This document shows positions 34,297 through 42,628 of a stretch of 64,000 bases of DNA, piece by piece. Position 1 is the first letter of the stretch; each line of letters starts with the position of its first letter. Source of the stretch: Halomonas maura (GTDB lineage Bacteria > Pseudomonadota > Gammaproteobacteria > Pseudomonadales > Halomonadaceae); the NCBI RefSeq assembly GCF_030409305.1, contig NZ_JAUFPQ010000017.1, forward strand, positions 194,106 to 258,105. The letters are read 5' to 3'. The translations under genes were made by a program, and so were the position numbers. The notes beneath the pieces are model-generated. The model was not told where the DNA came from. It searched no databases and saw nothing but the letters and a program-made list of their open reading frames with translations.

Positions 34297-35457
34297 ATGA
34301 CCGACGCCGCCCAGCTCCTCGAGACCCTGGTGGGCTTTGCCACCGTCTCCCGTGACTCGAACCTGGACCTGATCGCCTTCGTCGAGGACTATCTCGACGG
34401 CCATGGCGTCGAGCACTGGCGCGTCGACAACGATGACGGCACCAAGGCCAACCTGCTGGCCCGGATCGGACCGGCCGTGGAGGGCGGCGTGGTGCTGTCC
34501 GGCCACACCGACGTGGTACCGGTGGACGGCCAGCCCTGGTCCAGCGACCCCTTCGTGCTGCGTGACGGCGGCGATGGCCGCCTCTACGGGCGCGGCACCT
34601 GCGACATGAAGGCCTTCATCGCCTGCGCCCTGGCCGAGGTGCCGCGCTGGGTGACCCTGGACCTCAAGCGGCCCCTCTACCTGGCCTTCTCCTACGACGA
34701 GGAAGTTGGCTGCTTGGGCGCGCCGCGGCTGATCGAGCGGCTGCTGGCCGACCATCCCCGGCCGTCGGCGGTGTTCGTCGGCGAGCCGACCCTGATGCAG
34801 CCGGTGGTGGCCCACAAGGGCAGCACCAACCTGCGCACCACCGTGACCGGCCGCGCCGCCCACTCCAGCCAGGTCAACCAGGGCGTCTCGGCGATCCACG
34901 TCGCCGCTCGCCTGGTGACCCGCATCGAGGACGTGATGGCCGAGCTGCGTGCCGAGGGCCGGGTCGACGAGGCCTTCAACGTCGCCCACTCGAGCCTGCA
35001 CGTGGGCAAGATCGCCGGCGGCACCGCCATCAACATCATGGCCCGGGAGTGCAGCTTCGACTGGGAGGTGCGCCACCTGCCGGGGGACCGCTTCGAGGAC
35101 CTGCTGGGCCGGGTCGAGGCCTACGCCGACGAGCTGCAGGCCGAGATGCATGCCCGGGCGCCGGAGACGGGCATCCGCACCGAGCGCCTCACCAACACCG
35201 TGCCGGCCCTGGCCGATGACGACAACGCCGAGGTGCTGGCCCTGTGCCGGACGCTGGTCGGCGAGGTGCCCTCGGGGGCGGTCGCCTATGCCACCGAGGC
35301 CGGCCAGTTCCAGCGCGCCGGCCTGTCGACGGTGATCTGCGGCCCGGGCAGCATCGCCCAGGCCCACCAGCCGGACGAGTACCTCGAGATCGAGCAGCTC
35401 GAGGCGGGGGTGGCCTTCATGCAGGCCCTGGGGCGGCAACTGGCGGAGGCCCGCTGA
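34297..35457 (+). CDS. argE: Acetylornithine deacetylase
   Basis: 386 residues from the ATG at 34297, with GGAG upstream. M20 di-zinc hydrolase of arginine synthesis: H70 and D72 (SGHTDVVPVDGQPW), D103 (GRGTCDMKAFIA), E135/E136 (SYDEEVGCLGA), and the late EAGQFQRAG and GPGSIAQAHQPDE motifs specific to ArgE. It is followed one base later by a glutamine amidotransferase-like gene. The full set of expected motifs makes this a confident call over succinyl-diaminopimelate desuccinylase. Confidence 0.93.
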   Translation: MTDAAQLLETLVGFATVSRDSNLDLIAFVEDYLDGHGVEHWRVDNDDGTKANLLARIGPAVEGGVVLSGHTDVVPVDGQPWSSDPFVLRDGGDGRLYGRGTCDMKAFIACALAEVPRWVTLDLKRPLYLAFSYDEEVGCLGAPRLIERLLADHPRPSAVFVGEPTLMQPVVAHKGSTNLRTTVTGRAAHSSQVNQGVSAIHVAARLVTRIEDVMAELRAEGRVDEAFNVAHSSLHVGKIAGGTAINIMARECSFDWEVRHLPGDRFEDLLGRVEAYADELQAEMHARAPETGIRTERLTNTVPALADDDNAEVLALCRTLVGEVPSGAVAYATEAGQFQRAGLSTVICGPGSIAQAHQPDEYLEIEQLEAGVAFMQALGRQLAEAR

Positions 35458-35458
35458 G

Positions 35459-36196
35459 ATGCCCCGGCTGCTGATCGTCAAGACCGGTGACACCTTCGAG
35501 GACGTGGCGCGGGTCCACGGCAATTTCGAGGAGCTCTTCCTGGCCGTGCTGCGGCCGCTGGCCAGGCGCCATCCTGCCCTGTCGCTGTCGGTCTTCGATG
35601 CCCGCCGCGATGGCGACCCGCCGGCGCTGGACACCCTCGACGCCATGGTGATCACCGGCTCCCATGCCATGCTCAGCGACGCCGAGCCCTGGAGCGAGGC
35701 GCTGTTGCCCTGGCTGCGCGAGGCCATCGCGAAGGATATCGCCATGCTCGGCGTCTGCTATGGCCACCAGCTGATGGCCACGGCCTGCGGCGGCACGGTC
35801 GGCTACCATCCGGCGGGCCGGGAAACCGGCACCCAGGCGATCACCCTCACCGAAGCCGGCCACGGCGATCGCCTGCTCGGCGAGCTGCCCGCCACCTTCA
35901 GTGCCCAGCTGACCCATGCCCAGTCGATACTCGTGACCCCGCCGCGGGCCGAGGTGCTGGCCTACAATGCCCATGATGCCTACCAGGCCCTGCGCTACGG
36001 ACCCCGGCAGTGGAGCGTGCAGTTCCATCCGGAGTTCACCGCCCCGGTGATGCGCGCCTACCTGAGCCACCAACGCGAGGACCTGGCCGAGCAGGGACAG
36101 GACGCCGACGTCCTGATCGAGGCCGTGACGCCCGCGCCCGCGGCCTCCTCGGTGCTGCGACGCTTCGCCGAGCGACTGGTCGCCGGCGAGCTCTGA
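35459..36196 (+). CDS. Class I glutamine amidotransferase domain protein
   Basis: 245 residues. Triad of the class I (GuaA-type) glutaminase fold: nucleophile C100 in LGVCYGHQ, H190 and E192 in QFHPEF. It lacks a synthetase domain, so it belongs to the stand-alone GMP-synthase-like amidotransferase group (YfeJ type) without a known acceptor. It begins one base after the argE stop and is surely co-transcribed. Whether it supplies ammonia to arginine-related metabolism or hydrolyses gamma-glutamyl compounds cannot be told from sequence. Confidence 0.88.
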   Translation: MPRLLIVKTGDTFEDVARVHGNFEELFLAVLRPLARRHPALSLSVFDARRDGDPPALDTLDAMVITGSHAMLSDAEPWSEALLPWLREAIAKDIAMLGVCYGHQLMATACGGTVGYHPAGRETGTQAITLTEAGHGDRLLGELPATFSAQLTHAQSILVTPPRAEVLAYNAHDAYQALRYGPRQWSVQFHPEFTAPVMRAYLSHQREDLAEQGQDADVLIEAVTPAPAASSVLRRFAERLVAGEL

Positions 36197-36230
36197 GCCG
36201 GACGACGACGCCGCATCGGCGGCCCTCGCC

Positions 36231-37229
36231 TCAGTGGCGTGCGCCGCCCAGCTCCCCGCGGCCGGTCGCCTCCCCGGCCTCGGCGGTCCCCTCCTCCTCG
36301 ACGAGCCTCTGCTGGAGACGCTGGGCGTCCGGGGCCCCGGCGGCGGCCTTGCGTCGCTGGCGATGCAGGTCGCGCAGCCCGCTGAGCAACATGGCGGCAA
36401 CGATCAGCCCACCGCCCACGCAGGCCAGCAGCGTCGGCACCTCACCGAGCCAGGCCCAGACCAGCAGGGTTCCGACCAGCGTCTCGAGCAGCATCACCAG
36501 GCTGACCTCGGCGCCGGGCAGGTAGCGCGGCCCGGTCTGGATGCCGAAGTAGGCGACCGTCAGCAGCACGCCCATCGCCACCAGATACTGCATGTCCTCC
36601 GCCGACGGCAGCTGGACGCCACCCAGCAGCGCCGCGGGCAGCAGCGTGGCCAGGCACCCCAGCGGCAGGATCACCGTGGTATCGACGCCGCGCCGAGACT
36701 GGCTTTTCTGGGCGCTGGCCACGGTGGTGTTGATGGCGATGCAGAACGGCACGATCAGTGCCACGGCGAGCCCCAGCGGACTGCCGCCGCCGATTTCCCC
36801 GCTGGCCATCAGGCAGGCGCCAGCCACGCAGACCACGATTACCACCCAGGTCTGGCGGCGCAGCCGCTCACCGAAGACCCACCAGCCGATCAGCGCGGCG
36901 ACCAGCGGCGCCAGGTTCATCATCACCAGCACGTTGCCGGCGGCGGTCAGGCGATTGGCGATCACGAAGGCCCAGGCGCTGCCGGCGAAGGCCAGCGGGC
37001 ACCACCAGGCCGCGGGACCGCAGGCCTTCACGGCCGCCGGCAGCTCGCGCCCGTAGCGCAGCCAGGCAATCCCCATCAGGGTGATGCCGAGCAGCAGGCC
37101 ACGCCAGAACATGAAGGTGGTCACGTCCACCGTGGTGGCCTTGACCAGCAGGGCATCCGGCGACAGGAACAACACCCCGGTCATGGTGATCAGGTAGCCA
37201 CGCAGGCGAAACGGCAAACGCGTCCACAT
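36231..37229 (-). CDS. EamA/DMT-superfamily transporter
   Basis: 332 residues from the ATG at 37229 (GGGGGAAG upstream; a GTG at 37250 is less likely). About ten membrane helices in two EamA repeats, with the usual GY-rich start (LRGYLITMTGVLFLSPDALLVK) and a Glu/Ala-rich cytoplasmic tail. Drug/metabolite exporters of this type move amino acids, purines or small amphiphiles, and the substrate is unknown. It is convergent with the argE unit. Confidence 0.88.
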   Translation of the reverse strand: MWTRLPFRLRGYLITMTGVLFLSPDALLVKATTVDVTTFMFWRGLLLGITLMGIAWLRYGRELPAAVKACGPAAWWCPLAFAGSAWAFVIANRLTAAGNVLVMMNLAPLVAALIGWWVFGERLRRQTWVVIVVCVAGACLMASGEIGGGSPLGLAVALIVPFCIAINTTVASAQKSQSRRGVDTTVILPLGCLATLLPAALLGGVQLPSAEDMQYLVAMGVLLTVAYFGIQTGPRYLPGAEVSLVMLLETLVGTLLVWAWLGEVPTLLACVGGGLIVAAMLLSGLRDLHRQRRKAAAGAPDAQRLQQRLVEEEGTAEAGEATGRGELGGARH

Positions 37230-37282
37230 CTTTCGCTTCCCCCTCGGCACGAGCGCCGACGATACAGTGATGAAAAGGCGAT

Positions 37283-37324
37283 GATAAAACGACGAGCAGG
37301 CCGGGGTTTCCCCCGACCTGCTCG
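37283..37324 (-). terminator. Rho-independent terminator of the DEAD-box helicase gene
   Basis: CGAGCAGGCCGGGG / CCCCGACCTGCTCG (37293-37324, one mismatch) is followed on the minus strand by CGTTTTATC (37283-37291), a normal T stretch. Confidence 0.8.
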
Positions 37325-37380
37325 GTCTTGGCGTTGCGAGAGGCGCCCTACGGGCGACGCCTCACGCTATCGAGATCGCC

Positions 37381-39093
37381 TCAGGCCCGCTCGCGGCGAG
37401 GCACCGGGCCATCGTCATCGCGGCGACGACGGGGAGCGCGATCGGGGGCACGGTCTTCGCTGATCTCCAGCGGACGACCGGCCACCCTGGCGCGCGCCAT
37501 CTTGGCCAGGATGCTGGACGGCAGGCCGTTCGGCAACTCGACGACGGAGAATGCATTGCGGATGTCGATCCGGCCAATGCGGTTGCCCTCGATGCCGCCC
37601 TCGTTGGCCAGCGCGCCGACCAGTTGACCCGGCTTGACGCCGTCCTTGTGGCCCACGGAGACGCGGTAACGAGTCATGCCCTCGCTGGGGGCACGGTCGC
37701 GGGGACCGCCCTCGCGGCGCGGGGCCTTGCCATCGCGCGGGGTGCGCTCGTTGCGCTCCTTGCGCGGCGCCTGCAGGCGGCCGATGGGCGCCTCGTCGGC
37801 GCGGGCCAGGGCGGCGAAGGCGCAGGCCAGCTCGACGGGATCATGGCCTTCCTCGACCAGGCGCTCCACCAGGGCCCGCTGCTCGTCGGCGCCCTTGGTC
37901 AGGGAGGCGACCACCCGGTGGTGGAAGACCTGGTCGCGATGGGCGCGGATGGCGGCCTCGTCGGGCAGCGGCATCTCGATCATCTTCTGGCCGGTGGCCT
38001 GCTCCAGCCAGCCGACCTTGCGGCTCTCGCGGTTGCCGGCGAAGGTGATCGCCACGCCGTCGCGGCCGGCACGCCCGGTACGACCGATGCGGTGGGTATA
38101 GGCCTCGGAATCCTGCGGCAGGTCATAGTTGATGACGTGGGTGATGCGCGGCACGTCCAGGCCGCGGGCGGCCACGTCGGTGGCGATCAGCACGTCGACC
38201 TTGCCGCGCTTGAGGCGGGTGATGGTGCGCTCGCGCAGGCTCTGGTCCAGGTCGCCGGACAGGCTGGCCACGTTCACGCCGCGAGCGGAGAGCTGCTCCA
38301 TCAGGGTGGTGCAGGCCGCGCGGGTCCGTACGAAGACGATGGCGCCGTCCACCGGCTCCACCTCGAGGATACGCGCCAGGGCTTCCAGCTTGGCGCCACC
38401 CTCGATGCGCACCCGGCGCTGCTCGATGTTCTCGCCGGTGGTGGTGCGGGACTCGATGGCCACCTTGACCGGGTCGACCAGGTAGCGGTTGACGATCCGC
38501 TCGATCTCGGTGGGCAGGGTGGCGGAGAAGAACACCCGCTGGGCGTCGGTCGGGGTGTCGGCCACCACGCGCTTGACGTCGTCGATGAAGCCCATGCGCA
38601 GCATCTCGTCGGCCTCGTCGAGCACCAGCGCGGACAGGCCGTCGAGCTTCAGGCTGCCGCGGTCCAGGTGGTCGATGACCCGGCCGGGGGTGCCGACCAC
38701 GACCTGGGCGCCGCGGCGCAGGGCGCTGAGCTGCTCGCGGTATTCCTGGCCACCGCACAGGGTCGCCACTTCCAGCCCCTTGAGGTTCTGGCCGTACTTG
38801 GTGAACGACACGGCGACCTGCTGGGCCAGCTCACGGGTCGGGGCCAGCACCAGCACCTGGGGCACGCGGCGCGTGAGGTCGAGCCGCGAGAGCAGCGGCA
38901 GGGCGAAGGCAGCGGTCTTGCCGGTGCCGGTCTGGGCCTGGCCCAGCATGTCGCGGCCTTCCAGCAGGGCCGGAATGGTCTGTGCCTGGATCGGCGACGG
39001 GGTCTCGTAGCCGAGGGTCTCGATGGCGGAGAGAACGTCAGGCAGCAGGGCCAGATCGCCGAAGCTCGGCGAGGCGACAGAAGTCGAGGTCAT
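37381..39093 (-). CDS. deaD: DEAD-box ATP-dependent RNA helicase, DeaD/CsdA-type
   Basis: 570 residues. Q motif (YETPSPIQAQTIPALL), Walker A AQTGTGKT, PTRELA, DEAD motif LDEADEML, FFSATLP, and HRIGRTGRAG are all present. C-terminal to the two RecA domains is the CsdA/DbpA RNA-binding domain (TRYRVSVGHKDGVKPGQLVGALANEGG) between Arg-rich stretches, ending RRRRDDDGPVPRRERA. Acts in ribosome assembly and mRNA unwinding, especially in the cold. Long 5' leader with a GCCGGC hairpin (39111-39125) just before the AAGGTG ribosome site, compatible with post-transcriptional control. Confidence 0.95.
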   Translation of the reverse strand: MTSTSVASPSFGDLALLPDVLSAIETLGYETPSPIQAQTIPALLEGRDMLGQAQTGTGKTAAFALPLLSRLDLTRRVPQVLVLAPTRELAQQVAVSFTKYGQNLKGLEVATLCGGQEYREQLSALRRGAQVVVGTPGRVIDHLDRGSLKLDGLSALVLDEADEMLRMGFIDDVKRVVADTPTDAQRVFFSATLPTEIERIVNRYLVDPVKVAIESRTTTGENIEQRRVRIEGGAKLEALARILEVEPVDGAIVFVRTRAACTTLMEQLSARGVNVASLSGDLDQSLRERTITRLKRGKVDVLIATDVAARGLDVPRITHVINYDLPQDSEAYTHRIGRTGRAGRDGVAITFAGNRESRKVGWLEQATGQKMIEMPLPDEAAIRAHRDQVFHHRVVASLTKGADEQRALVERLVEEGHDPVELACAFAALARADEAPIGRLQAPRKERNERTPRDGKAPRREGGPRDRAPSEGMTRYRVSVGHKDGVKPGQLVGALANEGGIEGNRIGRIDIRNAFSVVELPNGLPSSILAKMARARVAGRPLEISEDRAPDRAPRRRRDDDGPVPRRERA

Positions 39094-39494
39094 GAATCAC
39101 ACCTTGGTAGGCCGGCATGGCCGGCGAAAAACATCGGTGGCGCCCCTGACGCGCTCAACACGGTCAGGCCCTTGCACGCGGCAAGGCAACTACATCGGAG
39201 TCGGGGACGCCGGTCGCACCTGGCATCCGGTTGACACCTGCACCTGGCAGGCGAACCGTCGTGGCGACCGTCTGCGCCGAACTCGCCCGGGTGGCGAATT
39301 CTCGTCGGCGCTCCATCTTCACAGTTCGAACGCGCGAGGCCGAAGCCTGGCGTTTTGCGATCATCGCGCTCACCTGGCGTGAGCGGGTCGCATCGTCATG
39401 ATGGTGGGGTCAGCACATGCGAGGAGCGCGCATGCTACCATCGTCGCGCTGACCTGGCTAGCCTTATTCGTCCCGCCCCCTTCAGGAGCCGTCC
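39094..39494. other. 401-bp divergent intergenic region between deaD and yaiI
   Basis: No supported gene. It contains the deaD leader with a GCCGGC-ATG-GCCGGC hairpin (39111-39125). Near the yaiI side are two related phrases, ATCGCGCTCACCTGGCG (about 39362) and GTCGCGCTGACCTGGCT (about 39443), a short imperfect direct repeat. Promoters for both genes must lie here. Confidence 0.5.
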
Positions 39495-39944
39495 ATGCCA
39501 AGCCTCTGGGTCGACGCCGATGCCTGCCCGCGCATCGCCCGCGACATCATCGTGCGCGCCGCCGAGCGTACCGACACCCCGACCACCTTCGTGGCCAACC
39601 ACCAGGTCCCGCTGCCGCCCTCGAAGTGGGTCAAGGGGCTGGCGGTGAGCCACGGCTTCGACGCCGCCGACGACGAGATCGTCGAGCGCCTCCAGCCAGG
39701 CGACCTGGTCGTCACCTCGGACCTGCCGCTGGCCATGGCCGCCATCGAGCGCGGCGCCAGCGTGATAACCAGCCGCGGCGAGGCGCTGGACAAGAGCAAT
39801 ATCCGCGCGCGGGTGCAGATGCGGGATTTCATGGAGACCCTGCGTGCCAGCGGCGAGCACACCGGTGGCCCCAAGGGCTACTCCGACGTCGACCGCCGCG
39901 AATTCGCCAATGCCCTGGATCGCTGGCTGGCCAGGAACGCCTGA
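39495..39944 (+). CDS. yaiI: YaiI/YqxD-family (DUF188) protein
   Basis: 149 residues, PIN-like fold of unknown activity. The conserved VDADACPRIARDIIVRAAER start with its Asp residues, the DLVVTSDLPLA motif and the [18 protein letters not shown] stretch match the family. AGGAG precedes the ATG. The final 38 codons belong to the first copy of a 162-bp tandem repeat, and the stop TGA (39942-39944) lies in the repeat's spacer. The ancestral C terminus ([12 protein letters not shown]) appears to be preserved at the far end of the array, so the gene has been remodelled at its 3' end. Confidence 0.93.
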   Translation: MPSLWVDADACPRIARDIIVRAAERTDTPTTFVANHQVPLPPSKWVKGLAVSHGFDAADDEIVERLQPGDLVVTSDLPLAMAAIERGASVITSRGEALDKSNIRARVQMRDFMETLRASGEHTGGPKGYSDVDRREFANALDRWLARNA

Positions 39945-40421
39945 CCCTGCCGCATCTGCACGGGGTGCCGATGCGACGGACACAGGACAGGCATGGAGAC
40001 CCTGCGTGCCAGCGGCGAGCACACCGGCGGCCCCAAGGGCTACTCCGACGTCGACCGCCGCGAATTCGCCAATGCCCTGGATCGCTGGCTGGCCAGGAAC
40101 GCCTGACCCTGCCGCATCAGCACGGGGTGCCGATGCGACGGACACAGGACAGGCATGGAGACCCTGCGTGCCAGCGGCGAGCACACCGGCGGCCCCAAGG
40201 GCTACTCCGACGTCGATCGCCGCGAATTCGCCAATGCCCTGGATCGCTGGCTGGCCAGGAACGCCTGCCCCTGCCGCATCTGCACGGGGTGCCGATGCGA
40301 CGGACACAGGACAGGCATGGAGCCCCAGCGTGCCAGCGGCGAGCACACCGGTGGCCCCAAGGGCTACTCCGACGTCGACCGCCGCGAATTCGCCAATGCC
40401 CTGGATCGCTGGCTGGCCAGG
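39831..40421 (+). repeat. In-frame 162-bp tandem array derived from the yaiI 3' end (3 full units plus 105 bp)
   Basis: Units start at 39831, 39993, 40155 and 40317, exactly 162 bp apart. Each has a 105-bp part coding for the last YaiI residues ([16 protein letters not shown] to DRWLAR) and a 57-bp spacer. The spacer holds a hairpin (CGCATC-x-GCAC-GGG-GTGC-x-GATGCG, 39951-39975 in the first) and ends CAGGACAGGC just before the next ATG. Only a handful of substitutions separate the copies, so the expansion is recent. The spacer TGA is kept in copies 1 and 2 but is TGC in copy 3. Confidence 0.97.
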
Positions 40422-40451
40422 CAGAGGTATGAGGAACGGCAGTATAGGTGA
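40155..40451 (+). pseudogene. Open frame across repeat copies 3 and 4 (yaiI C-terminal fragments)
   Basis: Because the spacer stop is TGC in copy 3, a 98-codon frame runs through two copies and ends at the probable original yaiI terminus ([10 protein letters not shown]). AGGACAGG before its ATG resembles a ribosome site. It carries two C-terminal fragments of YaiI without the catalytic N-terminal part, so a functional product is doubtful. Confidence 0.4.
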
Positions 40452-40468
40452 GCTGCTTTCCTCTTCCA

Positions 40469-40510
40469 GGCGCGAAGCGCCGATCTTCCCTCTGCGAGCG
40501 GCGTAGCCGC
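40469..40510. repeat. Two G-N-A triloop hairpins
   Basis: GGCGC-GAA-GCGCC (40469-40481) and GCGGC-GTA-GCCGC (40498-40510) lie 16 bp apart between the yaiI array and the convergent hydroquinone reductase. The design is REP/BIME-like and may also terminate transcription from both sides. Confidence 0.5.
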
Positions 40511-40528
40511 GTCTTCAAGCGCCCTGCG

Positions 40529-41533
40529 TTACCCCTTCTCCCGAATACCCTTGCCCGGCAGGCGCTCGCGATCATGGGGTCGATCCAGATCGAGCACTGG
40601 GCCAGCCGGCACGATGCCGTTGGGGTTGATGGTCTTGTGGCTCATGTAATAGTGGCGCTGGATATGGTCCAGGTTCACCGTCTCGGCCACGCCCGGCCAC
40701 TGGTAGAGCTCGCGCAGGTAGTTCGACAGGTTGGGGTAGTCCTCGATACGCCGCAGGTTGCACTTGAAGTGGCCGTGATAGACGGCATCGAAGCGCACCA
40801 GGGTGGTGAACAGGCGGATATCCGCCTCGGTGAGCCACTCGCCGGCCAGGTAGCGCCACTCGGCCAGCCGGGTTTCCAGCCGGTCGAGGGCGTCGAACAG
40901 CGCCTCGACGTGCTTCTCGTAGACGGCCTGCTCGGTGGCGAAGCCGGCCTTGTAGACCCCATTGTTGACGTGGTCGTAGACATCGGCATTGACGGCGTCA
41001 ATGGTCTCGCGCAGGTCCGCCGGATAGAGGTCGAGCCGGTTGCCGGTGAGCCCATCGAAGGCGCCGTTGAGCATGCGTACCAGCTCCGCCGACTCGTTGT
41101 TGACGATCCGGCCGTCCTGCTTGTCCCACAGGGCCGGCACCGTCACCCGGCCGGTGTAGTGGGGATCGGTGAGGGTATACAGCTCGCGATGGTAGTCGAC
41201 ACCATGGAGCGGGTCGCCGCTGGAGCCCTCGTCCTGATGGTAGGTCCAGCCCTGGTCGAGCATCAACGGGCTGGTGTGCGATACGCCGACCAGCCCCTCG
41301 AGCCCCTTGAGACGCCGCATGATCAGCGTGCGGTGGGCCCAGGGGCAGGCGAGAGACACATAGAGGTGGTAGCGCCCCGCCTCGGCGGGCCGCCCCGGCT
41401 GGCCTTCCGGCCCCGGTGCGCCGTCGGCGGTGACCCAATCACGCAGCTTCGCGGATTCGCGAACGAACTCCCCGCCGTGCGTCTTGGTGTCGTACCACTG
41501 GTCATGCCACTGTCCGTTGATCAAGAGCCCCAT
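40529..41533 (-). CDS. yqjG: Glutathionyl-hydroquinone reductase
   Basis: 334 residues. Catalytic C63 in LACPWAHRT, RIVNNESAELVRMLN for the glutathione site, and the complete C-terminal KTINPNGIVPAGP motif of YqjG-type enzymes. It reduces glutathionyl-hydroquinones and other glutathionylated aromatics. AGGAG precedes the ATG. It is followed upstream on the same strand by a LysR gene, with a pirin gene beyond; the grouping recalls the yqjG, yhaJ and yhaK set of enterobacteria. It is the canonical copy, and the 31431-32456 gene is the divergent one. Confidence 0.94.
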   Translation of the reverse strand: MGLLINGQWHDQWYDTKTHGGEFVRESAKLRDWVTADGAPGPEGQPGRPAEAGRYHLYVSLACPWAHRTLIMRRLKGLEGLVGVSHTSPLMLDQGWTYHQDEGSSGDPLHGVDYHRELYTLTDPHYTGRVTVPALWDKQDGRIVNNESAELVRMLNGAFDGLTGNRLDLYPADLRETIDAVNADVYDHVNNGVYKAGFATEQAVYEKHVEALFDALDRLETRLAEWRYLAGEWLTEADIRLFTTLVRFDAVYHGHFKCNLRRIEDYPNLSNYLRELYQWPGVAETVNLDHIQRHYYMSHKTINPNGIVPAGPVLDLDRPHDRERLPGKGIREKG

Positions 41534-41614
41534 CTCGGCCTCCTCGTGACTGGTTTAGGTTGCCCCCAGCGTAAGCCAATAAAATCGAATCTCAAGCGCA
41601 CATTTTGCCGCCAA

Positions 41615-42529
41615 TCATTCGATCTTTTCGAACCGCCTCGAGGGCACACAGGCCGTGACCGCCTCCTGCAGATGCCGGGCCATGGCCCGGGTGGCCGGCC
41701 CGGCACGGTCCTGGTCGCGATGGATCAGTTGGATCGGCACCTCGCGCACACCGCTGGCCGCCAGCGGCAGCGGCTTCAGGCGCCCGGCCAGCAGGGCGTC
41801 GAGGATGCGCGTCTCGGGCACCCAGGCGAAGCCGAGATTGCGCTCGAGCATGTCGATGGAGGTGTCGAGATGGCTCACCGTCCAGCGCTGCTCGGCCTTC
41901 AGCCAGCCGGCATCCAGCGACTGGCGCTGGGCGGAATCGCGCACCACCAACTGGCGGTGCTGCTCCAGGTCGCGCAGGTCCAGCACCCGCCCCAGGCGAT
42001 GCAGCGGATGGTCGGGGTGGGCGACGGCGATGAAATCGATTGTCACCAGTGGCTCACCCAGGAAGCCGCGGGCGGCCAGACCCGAGACCAGCAGGTCGGC
42101 ATGGCCGTCCTGGAGCATCTCGACGCCGCCGTTGAGCACCGTCTCGTGGAGCTGTACGCGCACATGGGGATAGGTCGCGGAAAACGACTCGAGGGCCCGG
42201 GCCAGGGCGTCCGGGGGAAAGATCTGGTCGATGGCCAGCACGATCTCCGCCTCCAGCCCTTCGGCCAGTCGCGTGGCCACATCCTCCAGGGAGTCAGCGT
42301 TCTCGATCAGCTGGCGAGCCCGACGCAGCAGCATCTCGCCGGCCTCGGTCAGCCGCACCTGGCGCCCCACCGGCTCCAGCACCGCCACGCCGAGCTGCTC
42401 CTCGAGCTTGTGCACCGCGTGGTTGAGGGTCGAGGGGCTCTTGTGGATGGCCTCGGCGGCGCGGGCGAAGCCGCCATGGTCCACCACCGCGGCGAGCATC
42501 TGCCACTGGGCAAGGGTGACGCGAGACAT
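41615..42529 (-). CDS. LysR-family transcriptional regulator
   Basis: 304 residues from the ATG at 42529; the frame is open further upstream but runs through the pirin gene on the other strand and is not coding there. N-terminal winged helix (TLAQWQMLAAVVDHGGFARAAEAIHKSPSTLNHAVHKLEEQL) and a standard effector domain. It sits between yqjG (same strand) and a divergent pirin gene, with a TTCGA-N5-TCGAA dyad right at its start, so control of pirin and possibly yqjG is likely. A role like E. coli YhaJ is inference. Confidence 0.92.
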   Translation of the reverse strand: MSRVTLAQWQMLAAVVDHGGFARAAEAIHKSPSTLNHAVHKLEEQLGVAVLEPVGRQVRLTEAGEMLLRRARQLIENADSLEDVATRLAEGLEAEIVLAIDQIFPPDALARALESFSATYPHVRVQLHETVLNGGVEMLQDGHADLLVSGLAARGFLGEPLVTIDFIAVAHPDHPLHRLGRVLDLRDLEQHRQLVVRDSAQRQSLDAGWLKAEQRWTVSHLDTSIDMLERNLGFAWVPETRILDALLAGRLKPLPLAASGVREVPIQLIHRDQDRAGPATRAMARHLQEAVTACVPSRRFEKIE

Positions 42530-42530
42530 T

Positions 42531-42545
42531 TTCGAATTCCTCGAA
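42531..42545. promoter_or_regulatory. LysR-type dyad at the LysR/pirin divergent promoter
   Basis: TTCGA-ATTCC-TCGAA is a perfect inverted repeat beginning two bases upstream of the LysR ATG and 84 bp before the pirin ATG. Its position fits autoregulation plus control of pirin. TTCGA-like phrases recur at the LysR 3' end near yqjG. Confidence 0.5.
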
Positions 42546-42628
42546 CAGATTGCGCGAAATGATCCGCTTAATCTTCGAAAAAATCGGCCTAGAATGCCAG
42601 TCATCGATCCCCCGACAGGAGACACGCC

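Noticed and set aside
39942-40268. Selenocysteine read-through at the TGA that is TGC in copy 3
   Set aside because: The TGA lies in a spacer beyond the conserved YaiI domain, and no SECIS-type element or selenoprotein family fits. A point mutation in one copy explains the TGC better.
39831-40421. Possible CRISPR array
   Set aside because: Units are 162 bp, contiguous and coding, with nearly identical 57-bp spacers. CRISPR needs short repeats separated by unique spacers, and no cas gene is near.
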